This document shows positions 40,523 through 49,628 of a DNA stretch of 64,000 nt, in pieces. Under the pieces are notes generated by a model. It searched no databases. It was not told the DNA's origin and saw only the letters and a program-made list of their open reading frames with translations. Location: positions 78,180 through 142,179 of the forward strand of contig JAZQJA010000042.1 in NCBI GenBank assembly GCA_045541455.1, written 5' to 3'. A program made the position numbers and the translations under genes. The DNA comes from RGIG9041 sp045541455. Lineage in GTDB: Bacteria; Bacillota; Clostridia; Oscillospirales; QAKW01. How positions within the stretch are numbered: the first letter of the stretch is position 1; the number at the start of each line of letters is the position of its first letter.

Positions 40523-43500
40523 ATGGTATATAGAATATATGTAGAGAAAAAAGCCGGACTTGCAAATGAGGCGGCAGCTCTCAAAAATGATATTGTTTCT
40601 CTTTTGCAAATTAAAGGACTTAAAGACCTTAGATTGTTAAACAGATACGATGTAGAAAACATTGATAAACAACTGTTTGATTATGCAGTTAACACTGTTT
40701 TTTCCGAACCTCAGCTTGATAATGTTACTGAAAATTTGGAAAACGCTGAAAATGCAGTTGTTTTTGCGGTTGAGTATCTTCCTGGTCAGTTTGATATGCG
40801 TGCAGACAGTGCTGCTCAGTGTATCCAACTTATTGCCCAGTGTGAACGTCCGCTTATTAAAAATGCAAGAGTTTACGTACTTTATGGCGACTTATCTGAT
40901 AGCGATATTGCCGCTATTAAAAAGCATGTTATAAATCCTGTTGAAAGTAGGGAAGCGTCATTAGAAACTGTTTCAACTCTAAAAACAGATTATGACATAC
41001 CCGAAACAGTTAAAACATTAAGCGGTTTTTGCAAACTCGACCGCGTGGGTCTTGAAAAGTTTGTTAAGGATTATGGCTTGGCTATGGATGCTGATGATAT
41101 ACAGTTCTGCCAAGATTATTTTAAAACCGAACACCGTGACCCGACAATGACAGAAATCCGTATGATAGATACATATTGGTCAGATCATTGCCGTCACACC
41201 ACTTTTCTTACGACAATCGATTCGGTTAAATTTGAAGACGAACTTATTCAAAAGGCTTATGACGATTATGTTGCAATCCGTAAAAATCTTAACAGAACTA
41301 AACCTGTTAACCTTATGGATATTGCAACAATTGCGGTTCGTCAATTAAAAGCAGACGGTAGATTACCGCGCCTTGATGAATCAGAAGAAATTAATGCTTG
41401 CACTGTGAAAATTACAGTAGATGTTGATGGTAAAGACGAAGATTGGCTTTTGCTTTTCAAAAATGAAACACATAACCATCCTACAGAAATCGAACCGTTC
41501 GGCGGTGCTGCCACTTGTATCGGCGGTGCAATTCGCGACCCGCTTTCAGGAAGAAGTTATGTTTATGCAGCTATGCGTGTTACCGGTGCGGCAGACCCGT
41601 TAAAACCGGTTAGTGAAACAATCCCCGGAAAACTTCCGCAGCGCAAAATTGTAACAACAGCGGCGGCAGGCTATTCTTCTTACGGAAACCAAATAGGTCT
41701 GGCTACAGGTATGGTTGACGAACTCTATCACGACGGTTATGTTGCAAAACGTCTTGAAATTGGTGCAGTTATTGCAGCAGCTCCCGCTAAAAATGTTCGT
41801 CGTGAGGTTCCAAACGATGGTGATATTGTAATTTTACTTGGTGGCAGAACCGGTCGTGACGGATGCGGCGGTGCAACCGGATCTTCAAAATCACATACCC
41901 AAAACTCTCTTACAACTTGCGGGGCAGAAGTTCAAAAGGGTAATGCTCCCGAAGAACGTAAACTTCAGCGTTTATTTAGAAATGAACAAGCATCTCGTCT
42001 TATAAAACGCTGCAACGACTTTGGCGCAGGCGGTGTATCTGTTGCTATCGGTGAACTTGCTGACGGTCTTGAAATTGATCTTAATGCTGTACCTAAAAAA
42101 TATGATGGCCTTGACGGTACAGAACTTGCTATCAGTGAATCTCAAGAACGTATGGCTGTTGTCGTAGAGCCTCAGGATGTGGATAAATTTATCTCTCTTG
42201 CAAAAAGTGAAAATCTCGAAGCTACAGTTGTTGCAAAAGTTACAAAAACACCTCGCCTTGTTATGCGTTGGAACGGTGTTAACATTGTAGATGTTTCAAG
42301 GGATTTCCTTAATTCTAACGGTGCGGAAAAACATATAGATATAGTTGCTGCAAATCCGAAGGACTTTACACGTAAAATCGACGGTGAATTTGATGAAGAA
42401 TACAAAAAACTTGCAGGCGACCTCAATGTATGTTCAAAGCGCGGTTTGTCAGAGCGTTTTGACTCGACAATCGGTGCAGGCACTGTACTTATGCCCTTTG
42501 GCGGTAAATATCAGCATACGCCCATTCAGTCCATGGTACATAAAGTGTCTCTTGAAAAAGGTACAACAAACACTTGCTCGTTTATGTCGTGGGGCTATAA
42601 TCCCTACATAACCGAAAAGAGCCCTTACCATGGCGCATATCTTGCAGTTGTTGAGTCAGTTGCAAAACTTATTGCAACCGGTGCTTCTTTTGATGACACA
42701 TATCTTACTTTCCAAGAATACTTTGAAAAGCCCTTGAAAGATGCAAAGCGTTGGGGCAAACCGATGTCTGCATTACTTGGTGCTTTTAAAGCACAGATGG
42801 ATTATGGCATCGGCTCAATAGGTGGTAAAGACTCAATGAGCGGTACTTTTGAAAATATTGATGTTCCGCCCACACTCGTTTCGTTTTCTGTAACAACCGG
42901 TAAAACAAGCGATGTTATATCTCCAGAGTTCAAGGCTGTAGATCATAAAGTTGTGTGGTTAAAACCTGATTATGACAAAAACGGTCTTCCCGTTGCAGAG
43001 TCTGAAAAGAAACTATTTAATACGGTTACAAGCCTTGTTCGTGATGGAAAAGTAGTTTCGGCATATACAACAACTTACGGCGGTGTTGCAGAAGCTGTAA
43101 TGAAAATGTCGTTTGGTAATATGATAGGTTTTGAGTATAATAAAGATATTTCAAATTCCGATATATTTGGTTATAGTTATGGCTCGTTTATATTAGAACT
43201 TACAGACGATACTGATATTGGAATAACACTTGGTAAAACAACTCAAACACCTTCAATTGTAAAAGCTGATAAAACATTGTCACTTGATGAACTAGTTTCA
43301 ATTTATGAAAATAAACTTGAGCCTGTTTATTCTTGTAATATTGAGCAAGGTGGCGGTGAAATTCCGGTATTTTCATATACTGCAAAAGAATATCCGTCAC
43401 CTGCAATAAAAGTTGCAAAACCCCGTGTTCTAATTCCGGTATTTCCCGGCACAAACTGTGAATATGACACATCCCGTGCACTTGAAAGGGCAGGTGCAGA

Positions 43501-44215
43501 CCCCGAAATTTTTGTTATCGGTAACTTAACACCCGATGCAGTTTCGCAGTCGGTTAATGCTTTTGCACAAAAACTCAAAGATACTCAAATAGTTTTTGTA
43601 CCCGGTGGTTTTTCAGGCGGTGACGAGCCTGATGGTTCTGGTAAATTTATTACTGCATTTTTTAGAAACGGTGCAGTTAAAGAACAAATAAATGAACTTT
43701 TGAAAAACCGCGACGGCCTTATGTGCGGTATCTGTAATGGTTTTCAGGCACTTATCAAACTTGGACTTGTCCCGTTTGGTGAAATTACTGATACAGATGA
43801 AAATTGTCCTACTCTTACATTTAACACAATCAGCCGACACCAGTCGCGACTAGTTCGTACACGTATTGCTTCAAATAAATCACCGTGGCTTATGAACACT
43901 AATGTAGGTGATGTTTACACCGTGCCGATTTCACACGGAGAAGGAAGATTCCTTGCAAGCGATGATTTTGTAAAAAGCCTTGCACAAAACGGACAGATTG
44001 CAACTCAATATGTTGATTTTAGTGGTGCTCCCACATCCGATATTAGTTTTAACCCCAATAATTCCGTATGCGCAATTGAAGGAATAACCTCTCCCGATGG
44101 TCGCGTATTAGGTAAAATGGGCCATTCTGAGCGTATTGGTAACGGTCTTTACAAAAATGTTGACGGCGTTTATGATATGGGACTTTTCGAGTCAGCAGTA
44201 AAATATTTCAAATAA
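40523..44215 (+). CDS. purL: Phosphoribosylformylglycinamidine synthase, large single-chain PurL
   Basis: A 1230-residue FGAM synthetase with synthetase and glutaminase in one chain. N-terminal part: the FGAR-binding motif YWSDHCRHTTF, KNETHNHPTEIEPFGGAATC and GRTGRDGCGGATGSS. Second half: SIGGKDSMSGTFE. Residues about 970-1230 form a class I glutamine amidotransferase (RVLIPVFPGTNCEYD, LMCGICNGFQALIKLG with the catalytic Cys, PISHGEGRF with the His). Many Gram-positive bacteria use separate PurS/PurQ/PurL, so the long form is worth noting, though it is known in Clostridia. The ATG at 40523 is chosen because the ATG at 40511 contains the GGAGG ribosome-binding site. Confidence 0.96.
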   Translation: MVYRIYVEKKAGLANEAAALKNDIVSLLQIKGLKDLRLLNRYDVENIDKQLFDYAVNTVFSEPQLDNVTENLENAENAVVFAVEYLPGQFDMRADSAAQCIQLIAQCERPLIKNARVYVLYGDLSDSDIAAIKKHVINPVESREASLETVSTLKTDYDIPETVKTLSGFCKLDRVGLEKFVKDYGLAMDADDIQFCQDYFKTEHRDPTMTEIRMIDTYWSDHCRHTTFLTTIDSVKFEDELIQKAYDDYVAIRKNLNRTKPVNLMDIATIAVRQLKADGRLPRLDESEEINACTVKITVDVDGKDEDWLLLFKNETHNHPTEIEPFGGAATCIGGAIRDPLSGRSYVYAAMRVTGAADPLKPVSETIPGKLPQRKIVTTAAAGYSSYGNQIGLATGMVDELYHDGYVAKRLEIGAVIAAAPAKNVRREVPNDGDIVILLGGRTGRDGCGGATGSSKSHTQNSLTTCGAEVQKGNAPEERKLQRLFRNEQASRLIKRCNDFGAGGVSVAIGELADGLEIDLNAVPKKYDGLDGTELAISESQERMAVVVEPQDVDKFISLAKSENLEATVVAKVTKTPRLVMRWNGVNIVDVSRDFLNSNGAEKHIDIVAANPKDFTRKIDGEFDEEYKKLAGDLNVCSKRGLSERFDSTIGAGTVLMPFGGKYQHTPIQSMVHKVSLEKGTTNTCSFMSWGYNPYITEKSPYHGAYLAVVESVAKLIATGASFDDTYLTFQEYFEKPLKDAKRWGKPMSALLGAFKAQMDYGIGSIGGKDSMSGTFENIDVPPTLVSFSVTTGKTSDVISPEFKAVDHKVVWLKPDYDKNGLPVAESEKKLFNTVTSLVRDGKVVSAYTTTYGGVAEAVMKMSFGNMIGFEYNKDISNSDIFGYSYGSFILELTDDTDIGITLGKTTQTPSIVKADKTLSLDELVSIYENKLEPVYSCNIEQGGGEIPVFSYTAKEYPSPAIKVAKPRVLIPVFPGTNCEYDTSRALERAGADPEIFVIGNLTPDAVSQSVNAFAQKLKDTQIVFVPGGFSGGDEPDGSGKFITAFFRNGAVKEQINELLKNRDGLMCGICNGFQALIKLGLVPFGEITDTDENCPTLTFNTISRHQSRLVRTRIASNKSPWLMNTNVGDVYTVPISHGEGRFLASDDFVKSLAQNGQIATQYVDFSGAPTSDISFNPNNSVCAIEGITSPDGRVLGKMGHSERIGNGLYKNVDGVYDMGLFESAVKYFK

Positions 44216-44228
44216 GAGGAGAATTTGA

Positions 44229-45899
44229 ATGAAAACAGATATTGAAATAGCTCAGTCTGTTAAAATGCAGCCAATCACCCAAATTGCTAAGGTTGCAGGT
44301 ATTAATGATAAATATCTTGAGCAGTACGGTAAATATAAGGCAAAAATTGATCTTTCGATAATGAACGAAACTGATAAACCAAACGGCAAACTTATTTTAG
44401 TAACAGCAATTACTCCTACACCTGCGGGCGAGGGGAAAACAACAACCACCATAGGTCTTGCTGACGGTCTTTCAAAAATCGGTAAAAATGTAGTTATGGC
44501 ACTTCGTGAGCCATCTCTTGGCCCTGTCTTTGGTATAAAAGGCGGTGCCGCCGGTGGTGGATATGCTCAGGTTGTACCGATGGAAGATATTAACCTTCAT
44601 TTTACAGGCGATTTTCATGCAATAGGTGCAGCAAATAATTTACTTGCCGCAATGCTTGATAACCATATTCAGCAGGGAAATGCGCTTGGTATCGACCCTC
44701 GCCGCATCACATGGAAACGCTGTGTAGATATGAACGACAGACAGCTTCGCTTTGTTGTAGACGGTCTTGGCGGTAAAGTAAACGGAACTCCGCGTGAGGA
44801 TGGTTTTGATATTACTGTAGCTTCTGAAGTTATGGCTGTTTTGTGCCTTTCATCAGGTATTTCAGATCTTAAAGCACGTCTTTCAAGAATAATTGTTGCT
44901 TACACTTATGACGGTAAACCTGTCACAGCGGGCGACCTTAAAGCCGCAGGCGCTATGGCAGCGCTTTTGAAAGATGCACTAAAACCCAACCTTGTTCAGT
45001 CGCTTGAAGGTACTCCTGCTCTCGTTCACGGCGGTCCGTTTGCTAATATAGCACATGGCTGTAACTCTGTAACCGCTACAAAACTTGCTTTAAAACTCGG
45101 TGATTATGCCGTTACAGAAGCAGGTTTCGGTGCAGATCTCGGTGCTGAGAAGTTTCTTGACATAAAATGCCGTGCGGCAGGACTTACTCCTTCAGCAGTG
45201 GTAATTGTTGCAACGGTCCGTGCTCTTAAAATGCACGGCGGTCTAGATAAGACAGAACTCGCAAACGAAAACCTTACCGCTCTTGAAAAAGGCATTCCCA
45301 ATCTCTTGCGTCACGTTTCAAATATCAAAAACGTATACAAACTTCCATCTGTTGTAGCAGTTAACCGCTTTCCAACAGATACCGATGCTGAGATCGATCT
45401 TATTATTGAAAAATGTAAACAACTTGGCGTTAACGTTGTTTTGTCTACCGTATGGGCTGACGGCGGCGAAGGCGGTAAAGAACTGGCTTTAGAGGTTGTT
45501 CGTCTTTGTGAACAGGAAAAAGGCGATTTTACTTTTAGTTATGAAAGCGATATGCCTTTAGAAGAAAAAATAAACGCAGTTGTAACAAAGATATACGGCG
45601 GTGACGGTGTTATTATCACTCCGGCCGCTAAAAAGCAAATTGAAGAACTTACCGCCCTTGGCTTTGGTAACCTTCCTATCTGTGTTGCAAAAACACAGTA
45701 TAGTTTCTCCGATGACCCTAAAAAACTTGGCGCTCCTACCGGTTTTGAGGTGACTGTCCGTAATGTTCGTGTTTCTGCCGGTGCGGGATTTGTTGTCGTA
45801 TTAACAGGTGATATAATGACAATGCCTGGGCTTCCCCGTGTTCCTGCTGCAGAAAAAATTGATGTTTCTGATAACGGTGTAATTACCGGCCTGTTTTAA
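44229..45899 (+). CDS. fhs: Formate-tetrahydrofolate ligase
   Basis: A 556-residue ATP-dependent enzyme that makes 10-formyl-THF from formate and THF. It shows TAITPTPAGEGKTTTTIGLADG (phosphate loop), REPSLGPVFGIKGGAAGGGYAQV, MEDINLHFTGDFHAI and the C-terminal PGLPRVPAA. Last gene of the ZTP-regulated operon, 13 bp after purL, with AGGAG upstream. It supplies the formyl donor for PurN and the AICAR transformylase, which fits the riboswitch ligand as a sensor of 10-formyl-THF shortage. Confidence 0.97.
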   Translation: MKTDIEIAQSVKMQPITQIAKVAGINDKYLEQYGKYKAKIDLSIMNETDKPNGKLILVTAITPTPAGEGKTTTTIGLADGLSKIGKNVVMALREPSLGPVFGIKGGAAGGGYAQVVPMEDINLHFTGDFHAIGAANNLLAAMLDNHIQQGNALGIDPRRITWKRCVDMNDRQLRFVVDGLGGKVNGTPREDGFDITVASEVMAVLCLSSGISDLKARLSRIIVAYTYDGKPVTAGDLKAAGAMAALLKDALKPNLVQSLEGTPALVHGGPFANIAHGCNSVTATKLALKLGDYAVTEAGFGADLGAEKFLDIKCRAAGLTPSAVVIVATVRALKMHGGLDKTELANENLTALEKGIPNLLRHVSNIKNVYKLPSVVAVNRFPTDTDAEIDLIIEKCKQLGVNVVLSTVWADGGEGGKELALEVVRLCEQEKGDFTFSYESDMPLEEKINAVVTKIYGGDGVIITPAAKKQIEELTALGFGNLPICVAKTQYSFSDDPKKLGAPTGFEVTVRNVRVSAGAGFVVVLTGDIMTMPGLPRVPAAEKIDVSDNGVITGLF

Positions 45900-45903
45900 T
45901 ATT

Positions 45904-45935
45904 AACCGCCCCTCATTACAAGGGGCGGTTATAAA
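45904..45935 (+). terminator. Probable terminator of the purine operon
   Basis: Stem AACCGCCCCT with AGGGGCGGTT around a 7-nt loop (CATTACA). The tail TATAAATTATT is AT-rich with only a poor T-run, so ending may be partial. Confidence 0.65.
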
Positions 45936-45969
45936 TTATTAAGAAATTGAAAAAAATGTATAAAAAGGT

Positions 45970-45997
45970 TTGATTATTGCAAAAAAAGTATTATACT
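45970..45997 (+). promoter_or_regulatory. Predicted promoter of the VTT-domain gene
   Basis: TTGATT (45970-45975) and TATACT (45992-45997), spacer 16 bp. It rules out the in-frame TTG at 45977 as start of the gene. Confidence 0.6.
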
Positions 45998-46027
45998 GTG
46001 CTTACAAATAACTTTTTTGGTGAGAAA

Positions 46028-46714
46028 ATGTCGAAATTTAAATTAACTAAACAGCATCAAAAGTTTGTCGGACTATTGTCAATTATAGTGTTTTTAGTAT
46101 TTATGTCATTGGTATGTTATTTTATTGGCAAACCTATGATAAAACTTGCCTCATCTCCTGATATCTTTCGTGATTGGATAGATTCAAAAGGGTTTAGTGG
46201 AAAATTAATATTTATAGGTATGGTTGCTTTACAGGTAGTGTTTGCAATAATTCCTGGTGAACCTCTTGAAATCGGTGCAGGCTATGCTTTTGGTGCAATT
46301 GAAGGTACAATTCTTTGTATCGTGGGTGCCCTTGCAGGTAGTGTGATAGTTTTTGCTTTCGTGCGTACATTCGGTGTAAGACTTGTTGAAATATTTTATC
46401 CTATAGATAAAATAAATAACTTAAAACTTATGAGCAATCAAAAGCGTTTTTATACTGTCATTTTTCTTATATACTTAATACCCGGTACCCCTAAAGATAT
46501 GATAGTTTATTTTTTAGGTTTAACAAAAATAAACCCTGCTTTCTTTCTCTTTACTGTAAGTATAGCGCGCCTTCCGTCTATCGTTACATCTACTATTGGT
46601 GGTAATGCACTTGGACTTAAAAATTACATCACTGCAATAATTGTTTTTGCTATTACATTGGCAGTAAGCATAGTGGGCTATCTCATTTATAATCGTATCA
46701 GTACGAAAAAATAA
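46028..46714 (+). CDS. TVP38/TMEM64-family (VTT-domain) membrane protein
   Basis: A 228-residue integral membrane protein with a VTT/SNARE-associated core. The re-entrant motif is visible as IPGEPLEIGAGYAFG (about residues 77-91), followed by LYLIPGTPKDMIVYFLG (about residues 150-168) with the conserved Pro-Gly-Thr-Pro. Related DedA and VTT proteins have been linked to lipid scrambling, undecaprenyl phosphate recycling and membrane potential; the role here is unknown. GGTGAG lies just before the ATG at 46028. Confidence 0.85.
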   Translation: MSKFKLTKQHQKFVGLLSIIVFLVFMSLVCYFIGKPMIKLASSPDIFRDWIDSKGFSGKLIFIGMVALQVVFAIIPGEPLEIGAGYAFGAIEGTILCIVGALAGSVIVFAFVRTFGVRLVEIFYPIDKINNLKLMSNQKRFYTVIFLIYLIPGTPKDMIVYFLGLTKINPAFFLFTVSIARLPSIVTSTIGGNALGLKNYITAIIVFAITLAVSIVGYLIYNRISTKK

Positions 46715-46754
46715 TCTTTTAATACATTTTTAATAATTAATTTATAAAAACCTC

Positions 46755-46782
46755 TTGAAAAACTTTAAAATAGTGGTAAAAT
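46755..46782 (+). promoter_or_regulatory. Predicted promoter of htpG
   Basis: TTGAAA (46755-46760) and TAAAAT (46777-46782), spacer 16 bp. The CIRCE-like repeat starts 4 bp after the -10 box and so covers the transcript start. Confidence 0.7.
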
Positions 46783-46785
46783 AAA

Positions 46786-46812
46786 TTAGCAGTCTAATAA
46801 ACAGACTGCTAA
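46786..46812. promoter_or_regulatory. CIRCE-like HrcA operator at the htpG promoter
   Basis: TTAGCAGTC-N9-GACTGCTAA. The consensus CIRCE is TTAGCACTC-N9-GAGTGCTAA; here the seventh base of one arm and its partner are both changed, keeping perfect symmetry and the 9-bp spacer. It is followed by TTTTT, so the RNA could also form a terminator-like hairpin just before the ribosome-binding site. Heat-shock control by HrcA is the best reading. Confidence 0.75.
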
Positions 46813-46835
46813 TTTTTCTTTGAAGGTGATTTAAA

Positions 46836-48722
46836 ATGGCAAAAAAGCAATTTAAGACAGAGTCTAAAAAACTGCTTGATATGATGATTAATTCAATATA
46901 TACTCATAAAGAAATTTTTCTGCGTGAGTTACTTTCAAACGCGAGCGACGCGATTGATAAATTATATTATCGTTCGCTTACCGATGAAAATGTAGGAATT
47001 CCGCGTGATTCTTTTGCAATAAATTTGTCAGTGGACAAGCAAAACCGTGTTATAACAATTGAAGATAATGGTATTGGTATGTCAAAAGAAGAACTTGAAA
47101 ACAACCTTGGTACAATTGCCAAAAGCGGTTCTTTTGATTTTAAAAATGACGGTGTTGAAAAAGAGGATGTTGATATTATAGGTCAGTTTGGTGTAGGTTT
47201 TTATTCTGCATTTATGGTAAGTGATAATATCAGTGTTCTTTCAAAGGCTTACGGAGGCGACACTGCGTATGAATGGCGCTCATCAGGTATTGACGGTTAT
47301 ACAGTCACAGAATCTCAGAAATCATCAAATGGTACGGTTATCACTCTCCATATTAAAGAGGACACCGATACTGAAAATTACAGCGAATTTCTTGATAAAT
47401 ACCGTATTCGTGCACTTGTAAAAAAATATTCCGACTATCTTCGTTATCCTATCAAAATGTATATGGAAAAAAGTATTGCAAAAGAGGGAAGCGATAACGA
47501 GTTTGAAACAGTTACCGAACTTGAAACTTTAAACAGTATGGTACCCATTTGGAAGAAAAAAGCAAAAGATTGCACCCCCGAAGAGTACGAGGGCTTTTAT
47601 CGCGAAAAGTTTATGGATTACGAGGCACCGCTTAGTGTAATTCATTCAAAGTTTGAGGGTGTTACATCAAGCGATGTTCTCCTCTTTATTCCCAAGCATC
47701 CGTCTTTTGATTATTATACCAAAGAATACGAAAAGGGATTACAACTTTATTCGAGTGGTGTACTTATTATGGAGAAATGCGCCGAACTTTTGCCCGACTA
47801 TTTCAGTTTTGTTCGCGGTCTTGCCGATAGTACCGACCTATCTCTTAACATATCGCGTGAAACATTACAACACGATACTCAGCTTAAAAATATCGCTAAA
47901 AATATTGAAAAGAAAATCAAGTCAGAACTTTTAAAAATGCTTGATAAAGAACGCGAAAAGTATGAGGAATTTTATAAATCTTTCGGTATACAGTTAAAAT
48001 ACGGTCTTTATTCAGATTACGGAATGCATAAAGATGTATTAAAAGATTTAGTTTTGTTTGTTTCATCGAAAGAAAAGAAATATGTTTCGCTTAAAGAATA
48101 TGTTTCGCGTATGACAGACACTCAAAAATCAATCTACTATGCAACAGGTGAAACAGTCGATAAAATAGATATGCTTCCTCAGGTAGAAGCAGTTTGTGAA
48201 AAAGGCTTTGAAGTATTATATCTTACAGATGATGTAGACGAATTTGCACTACGTATGCTTGTAAATTATGACGAAAAAGAGTTTGTTAATGTTTGCGACC
48301 AACAACTTGATATTTTAAGCGATGATGAGAAAAAATCAATAGAAGAGAAAAATACAGCCAATGCTGATATGCTTACTGCTATGAAAGATATACTTGGCGA
48401 TGCGGTAGGAGAGGTGCGCTTTACAAAAAATCTTAAAACTCATCCTGTTTGCCTTTCTACTGAGGGCGGTATTTCACTCGGTATGGAAAAAACACTTAAT
48501 AAAATGCCCGATGCTGCAAATACGCCTGTTAAAGCAAAAACAGTGCTTGAAATTAATGCCGATCACCCAATAGCTCAAAAATTAACAGTACTGTTTGATA
48601 ATGATAAGGATATGCTTGCAGATTATACCAAGATACTTTATGCTCAAGCAAGACTAATTGGTGGTATGAGTGTTGAAAATCCAACAGAAATTTCAAACCT
48701 TATTTGTTCGCTTATTTCTTAA
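46836..48722 (+). CDS. htpG: Molecular chaperone HtpG (Hsp90)
   Basis: A 628-residue bacterial Hsp90. The N-terminal GHKL ATPase is seen in KEIFLRELLSNASDAIDKL, ITIEDNGIGMSKEEL, LGTIAKSGS and IGQFGVGFYSAFMV. The middle domain has LPDYFSFVRGLADSTDLSLNISRETL with the conserved catalytic Arg, and the C-terminal dimerisation domain ends near residue 628. Alone in its unit, with AAGGTGA before the ATG and a terminator shared with mscL. Confidence 0.96.
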   Translation: MAKKQFKTESKKLLDMMINSIYTHKEIFLRELLSNASDAIDKLYYRSLTDENVGIPRDSFAINLSVDKQNRVITIEDNGIGMSKEELENNLGTIAKSGSFDFKNDGVEKEDVDIIGQFGVGFYSAFMVSDNISVLSKAYGGDTAYEWRSSGIDGYTVTESQKSSNGTVITLHIKEDTDTENYSEFLDKYRIRALVKKYSDYLRYPIKMYMEKSIAKEGSDNEFETVTELETLNSMVPIWKKKAKDCTPEEYEGFYREKFMDYEAPLSVIHSKFEGVTSSDVLLFIPKHPSFDYYTKEYEKGLQLYSSGVLIMEKCAELLPDYFSFVRGLADSTDLSLNISRETLQHDTQLKNIAKNIEKKIKSELLKMLDKEREKYEEFYKSFGIQLKYGLYSDYGMHKDVLKDLVLFVSSKEKKYVSLKEYVSRMTDTQKSIYYATGETVDKIDMLPQVEAVCEKGFEVLYLTDDVDEFALRMLVNYDEKEFVNVCDQQLDILSDDEKKSIEEKNTANADMLTAMKDILGDAVGEVRFTKNLKTHPVCLSTEGGISLGMEKTLNKMPDAANTPVKAKTVLEINADHPIAQKLTVLFDNDKDMLADYTKILYAQARLIGGMSVENPTEISNLICSLIS

Positions 48723-48726
48723 ATTA

Positions 48727-48767
48727 AAAAAATCACTTAGGAGTTATATCCTAAGTGATTTTTTTAT
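48727..48767. terminator. Bidirectional terminator between htpG and mscL
   Basis: A 16-bp stem (AAAAAATCACTTAGGA with its complement) around a short loop, T-runs on both strands. Confidence 0.88.
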
Positions 48768-49189
48768 TAATCTTTATTTTTAAGTAAGTCCCGAATTTCA
48801 GTTAAAAGCAAAGCCTCTTCGCTCTTCTCAGGCTCTTTCGCAGCCTCTTCTTCAGCTTTTTTCTTTGCTGCTTCCTCTTCTTCTTTTCTCTTTTTGCTAG
48901 TAAATATAGCAAGGAATTTAATCATTGCAAAAATACAAGCCGCAATAATTAAAAAGTCAATAACATTTTGAATAAATACACCGTATTTAATTTCAGAAGA
49001 ACGAATGGTGACAGAAAGTGATGCAAAGTTTATACCGCCTAAAATAATACCAATAAGGGGCATAAGTATATCCTGTACAATTGATGTCACGATTTTACCA
49101 AAAGCGGTACCCATAATTACACCGACAGCCATATCAATTATGTTGCCGCGCATTATAAAAGTTTTAAACTCAGAAAGTGTTTTTTTCAT
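48767..49189 (-). CDS. mscL: Large-conductance mechanosensitive channel MscL
   Basis: A 140-residue channel subunit that opens under membrane stretch. The first helix begins EFKTFIMRGNIIDMAVGVIMGTAFG; the second is VFIQNVIDFLIIAACIFAMIKF. The C-terminal part is a long charged Glu/Lys/Ala-rich coil ending LLTEIRDLLKNK, the normal cytoplasmic bundle. GGGGAG lies 7 nt before the ATG. Confidence 0.96.
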   Translation of the reverse strand: MKKTLSEFKTFIMRGNIIDMAVGVIMGTAFGKIVTSIVQDILMPLIGIILGGINFASLSVTIRSSEIKYGVFIQNVIDFLIIAACIFAMIKFLAIFTSKKRKEEEEAAKKKAEEEAAKEPEKSEEALLLTEIRDLLKNKD

Positions 49190-49221
49190 AGAATTTCTCC
49201 CCTATATTTGTTAATACTATC

Positions 49222-49250
49222 ATTTTATCACGAACATTTTCATTTTGCAA
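49222..49250 (-). promoter_or_regulatory. Predicted promoter of mscL
   Basis: TTGCAA (49245-49250) and TAAAAT (49222-49227) on the minus strand, spacer 17 bp. Confidence 0.6.
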
Positions 49251-49338
49251 CCCATCAGATTTACACTGTAAAAATATGTAAATCAATGTCCGAAAATGTC
49301 TTCGTTTTTGAATAAATGCAGTTTTTAGTAAAAACGTA

Positions 49339-49366
49339 TTGAAAATAATTTGCTTAGTGTTAAAAT
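49339..49366 (+). promoter_or_regulatory. Predicted promoter of the small DUF6514-like gene
   Basis: TTGAAA (49339-49344) and TAAAAT (49361-49366), spacer 16 bp. Confidence 0.6.
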
Positions 49367-49396
49367 CATTTTGCAAATAGGGAGGGAATGTTAAAA

Positions 49397-49600
49397 ATGA
49401 ATAATAAATTTAAAATGGTAACACAAATAAACGATAGTGGAATTTTGGTTTACGGTATTGCATCAAGTGATTTAACTTCGGTGGTTTATGATATAACAAA
49501 TGACTATGCTGTAATAAAACGGCTTGTAGATAAATTTAATAGCTATGATTTATCTACCGAGCATTTAAACGATGCTGTTGATGACTTTATAAATGAATAA
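49397..49600 (+). CDS. Small protein, DUF6514-like
   Basis: A 67-residue soluble protein. Its pattern, a short beta-rich start (KMVTQINDSGILVYGIA), then VVYDITNDYAVIKRLVDKFN and the end LSTEHLNDAVDDFINE, resembles the small DUF6514 proteins common in Clostridia. Function unknown. The ATG at 49397 has GGAGGG 10 nt upstream; the in-frame ATG at 49388 is too close to it. It is a single-gene unit with promoter and terminator. Confidence 0.75.
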   Translation: MNNKFKMVTQINDSGILVYGIASSDLTSVVYDITNDYAVIKRLVDKFNSYDLSTEHLNDAVDDFINE

Positions 49601-49628
49601 GAGAGAGGCATAATGCCTCTCTCTTATT
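49597..49628. terminator. Bidirectional terminator between the DUF6514-like gene and thiT
   Basis: A 15-bp perfect stem (AATAAGAGAGAGGCA with its complement) with a 3-nt loop. It overlaps the stop codons of both convergent genes. Confidence 0.8.

Noticed and set aside
46786..46820. Hairpin before htpG as plain terminator
   Set aside because: Symmetry, 9-bp spacer and overlap with the start of transcription fit a CIRCE-type operator better; termination right before the RBS would silence the gene.
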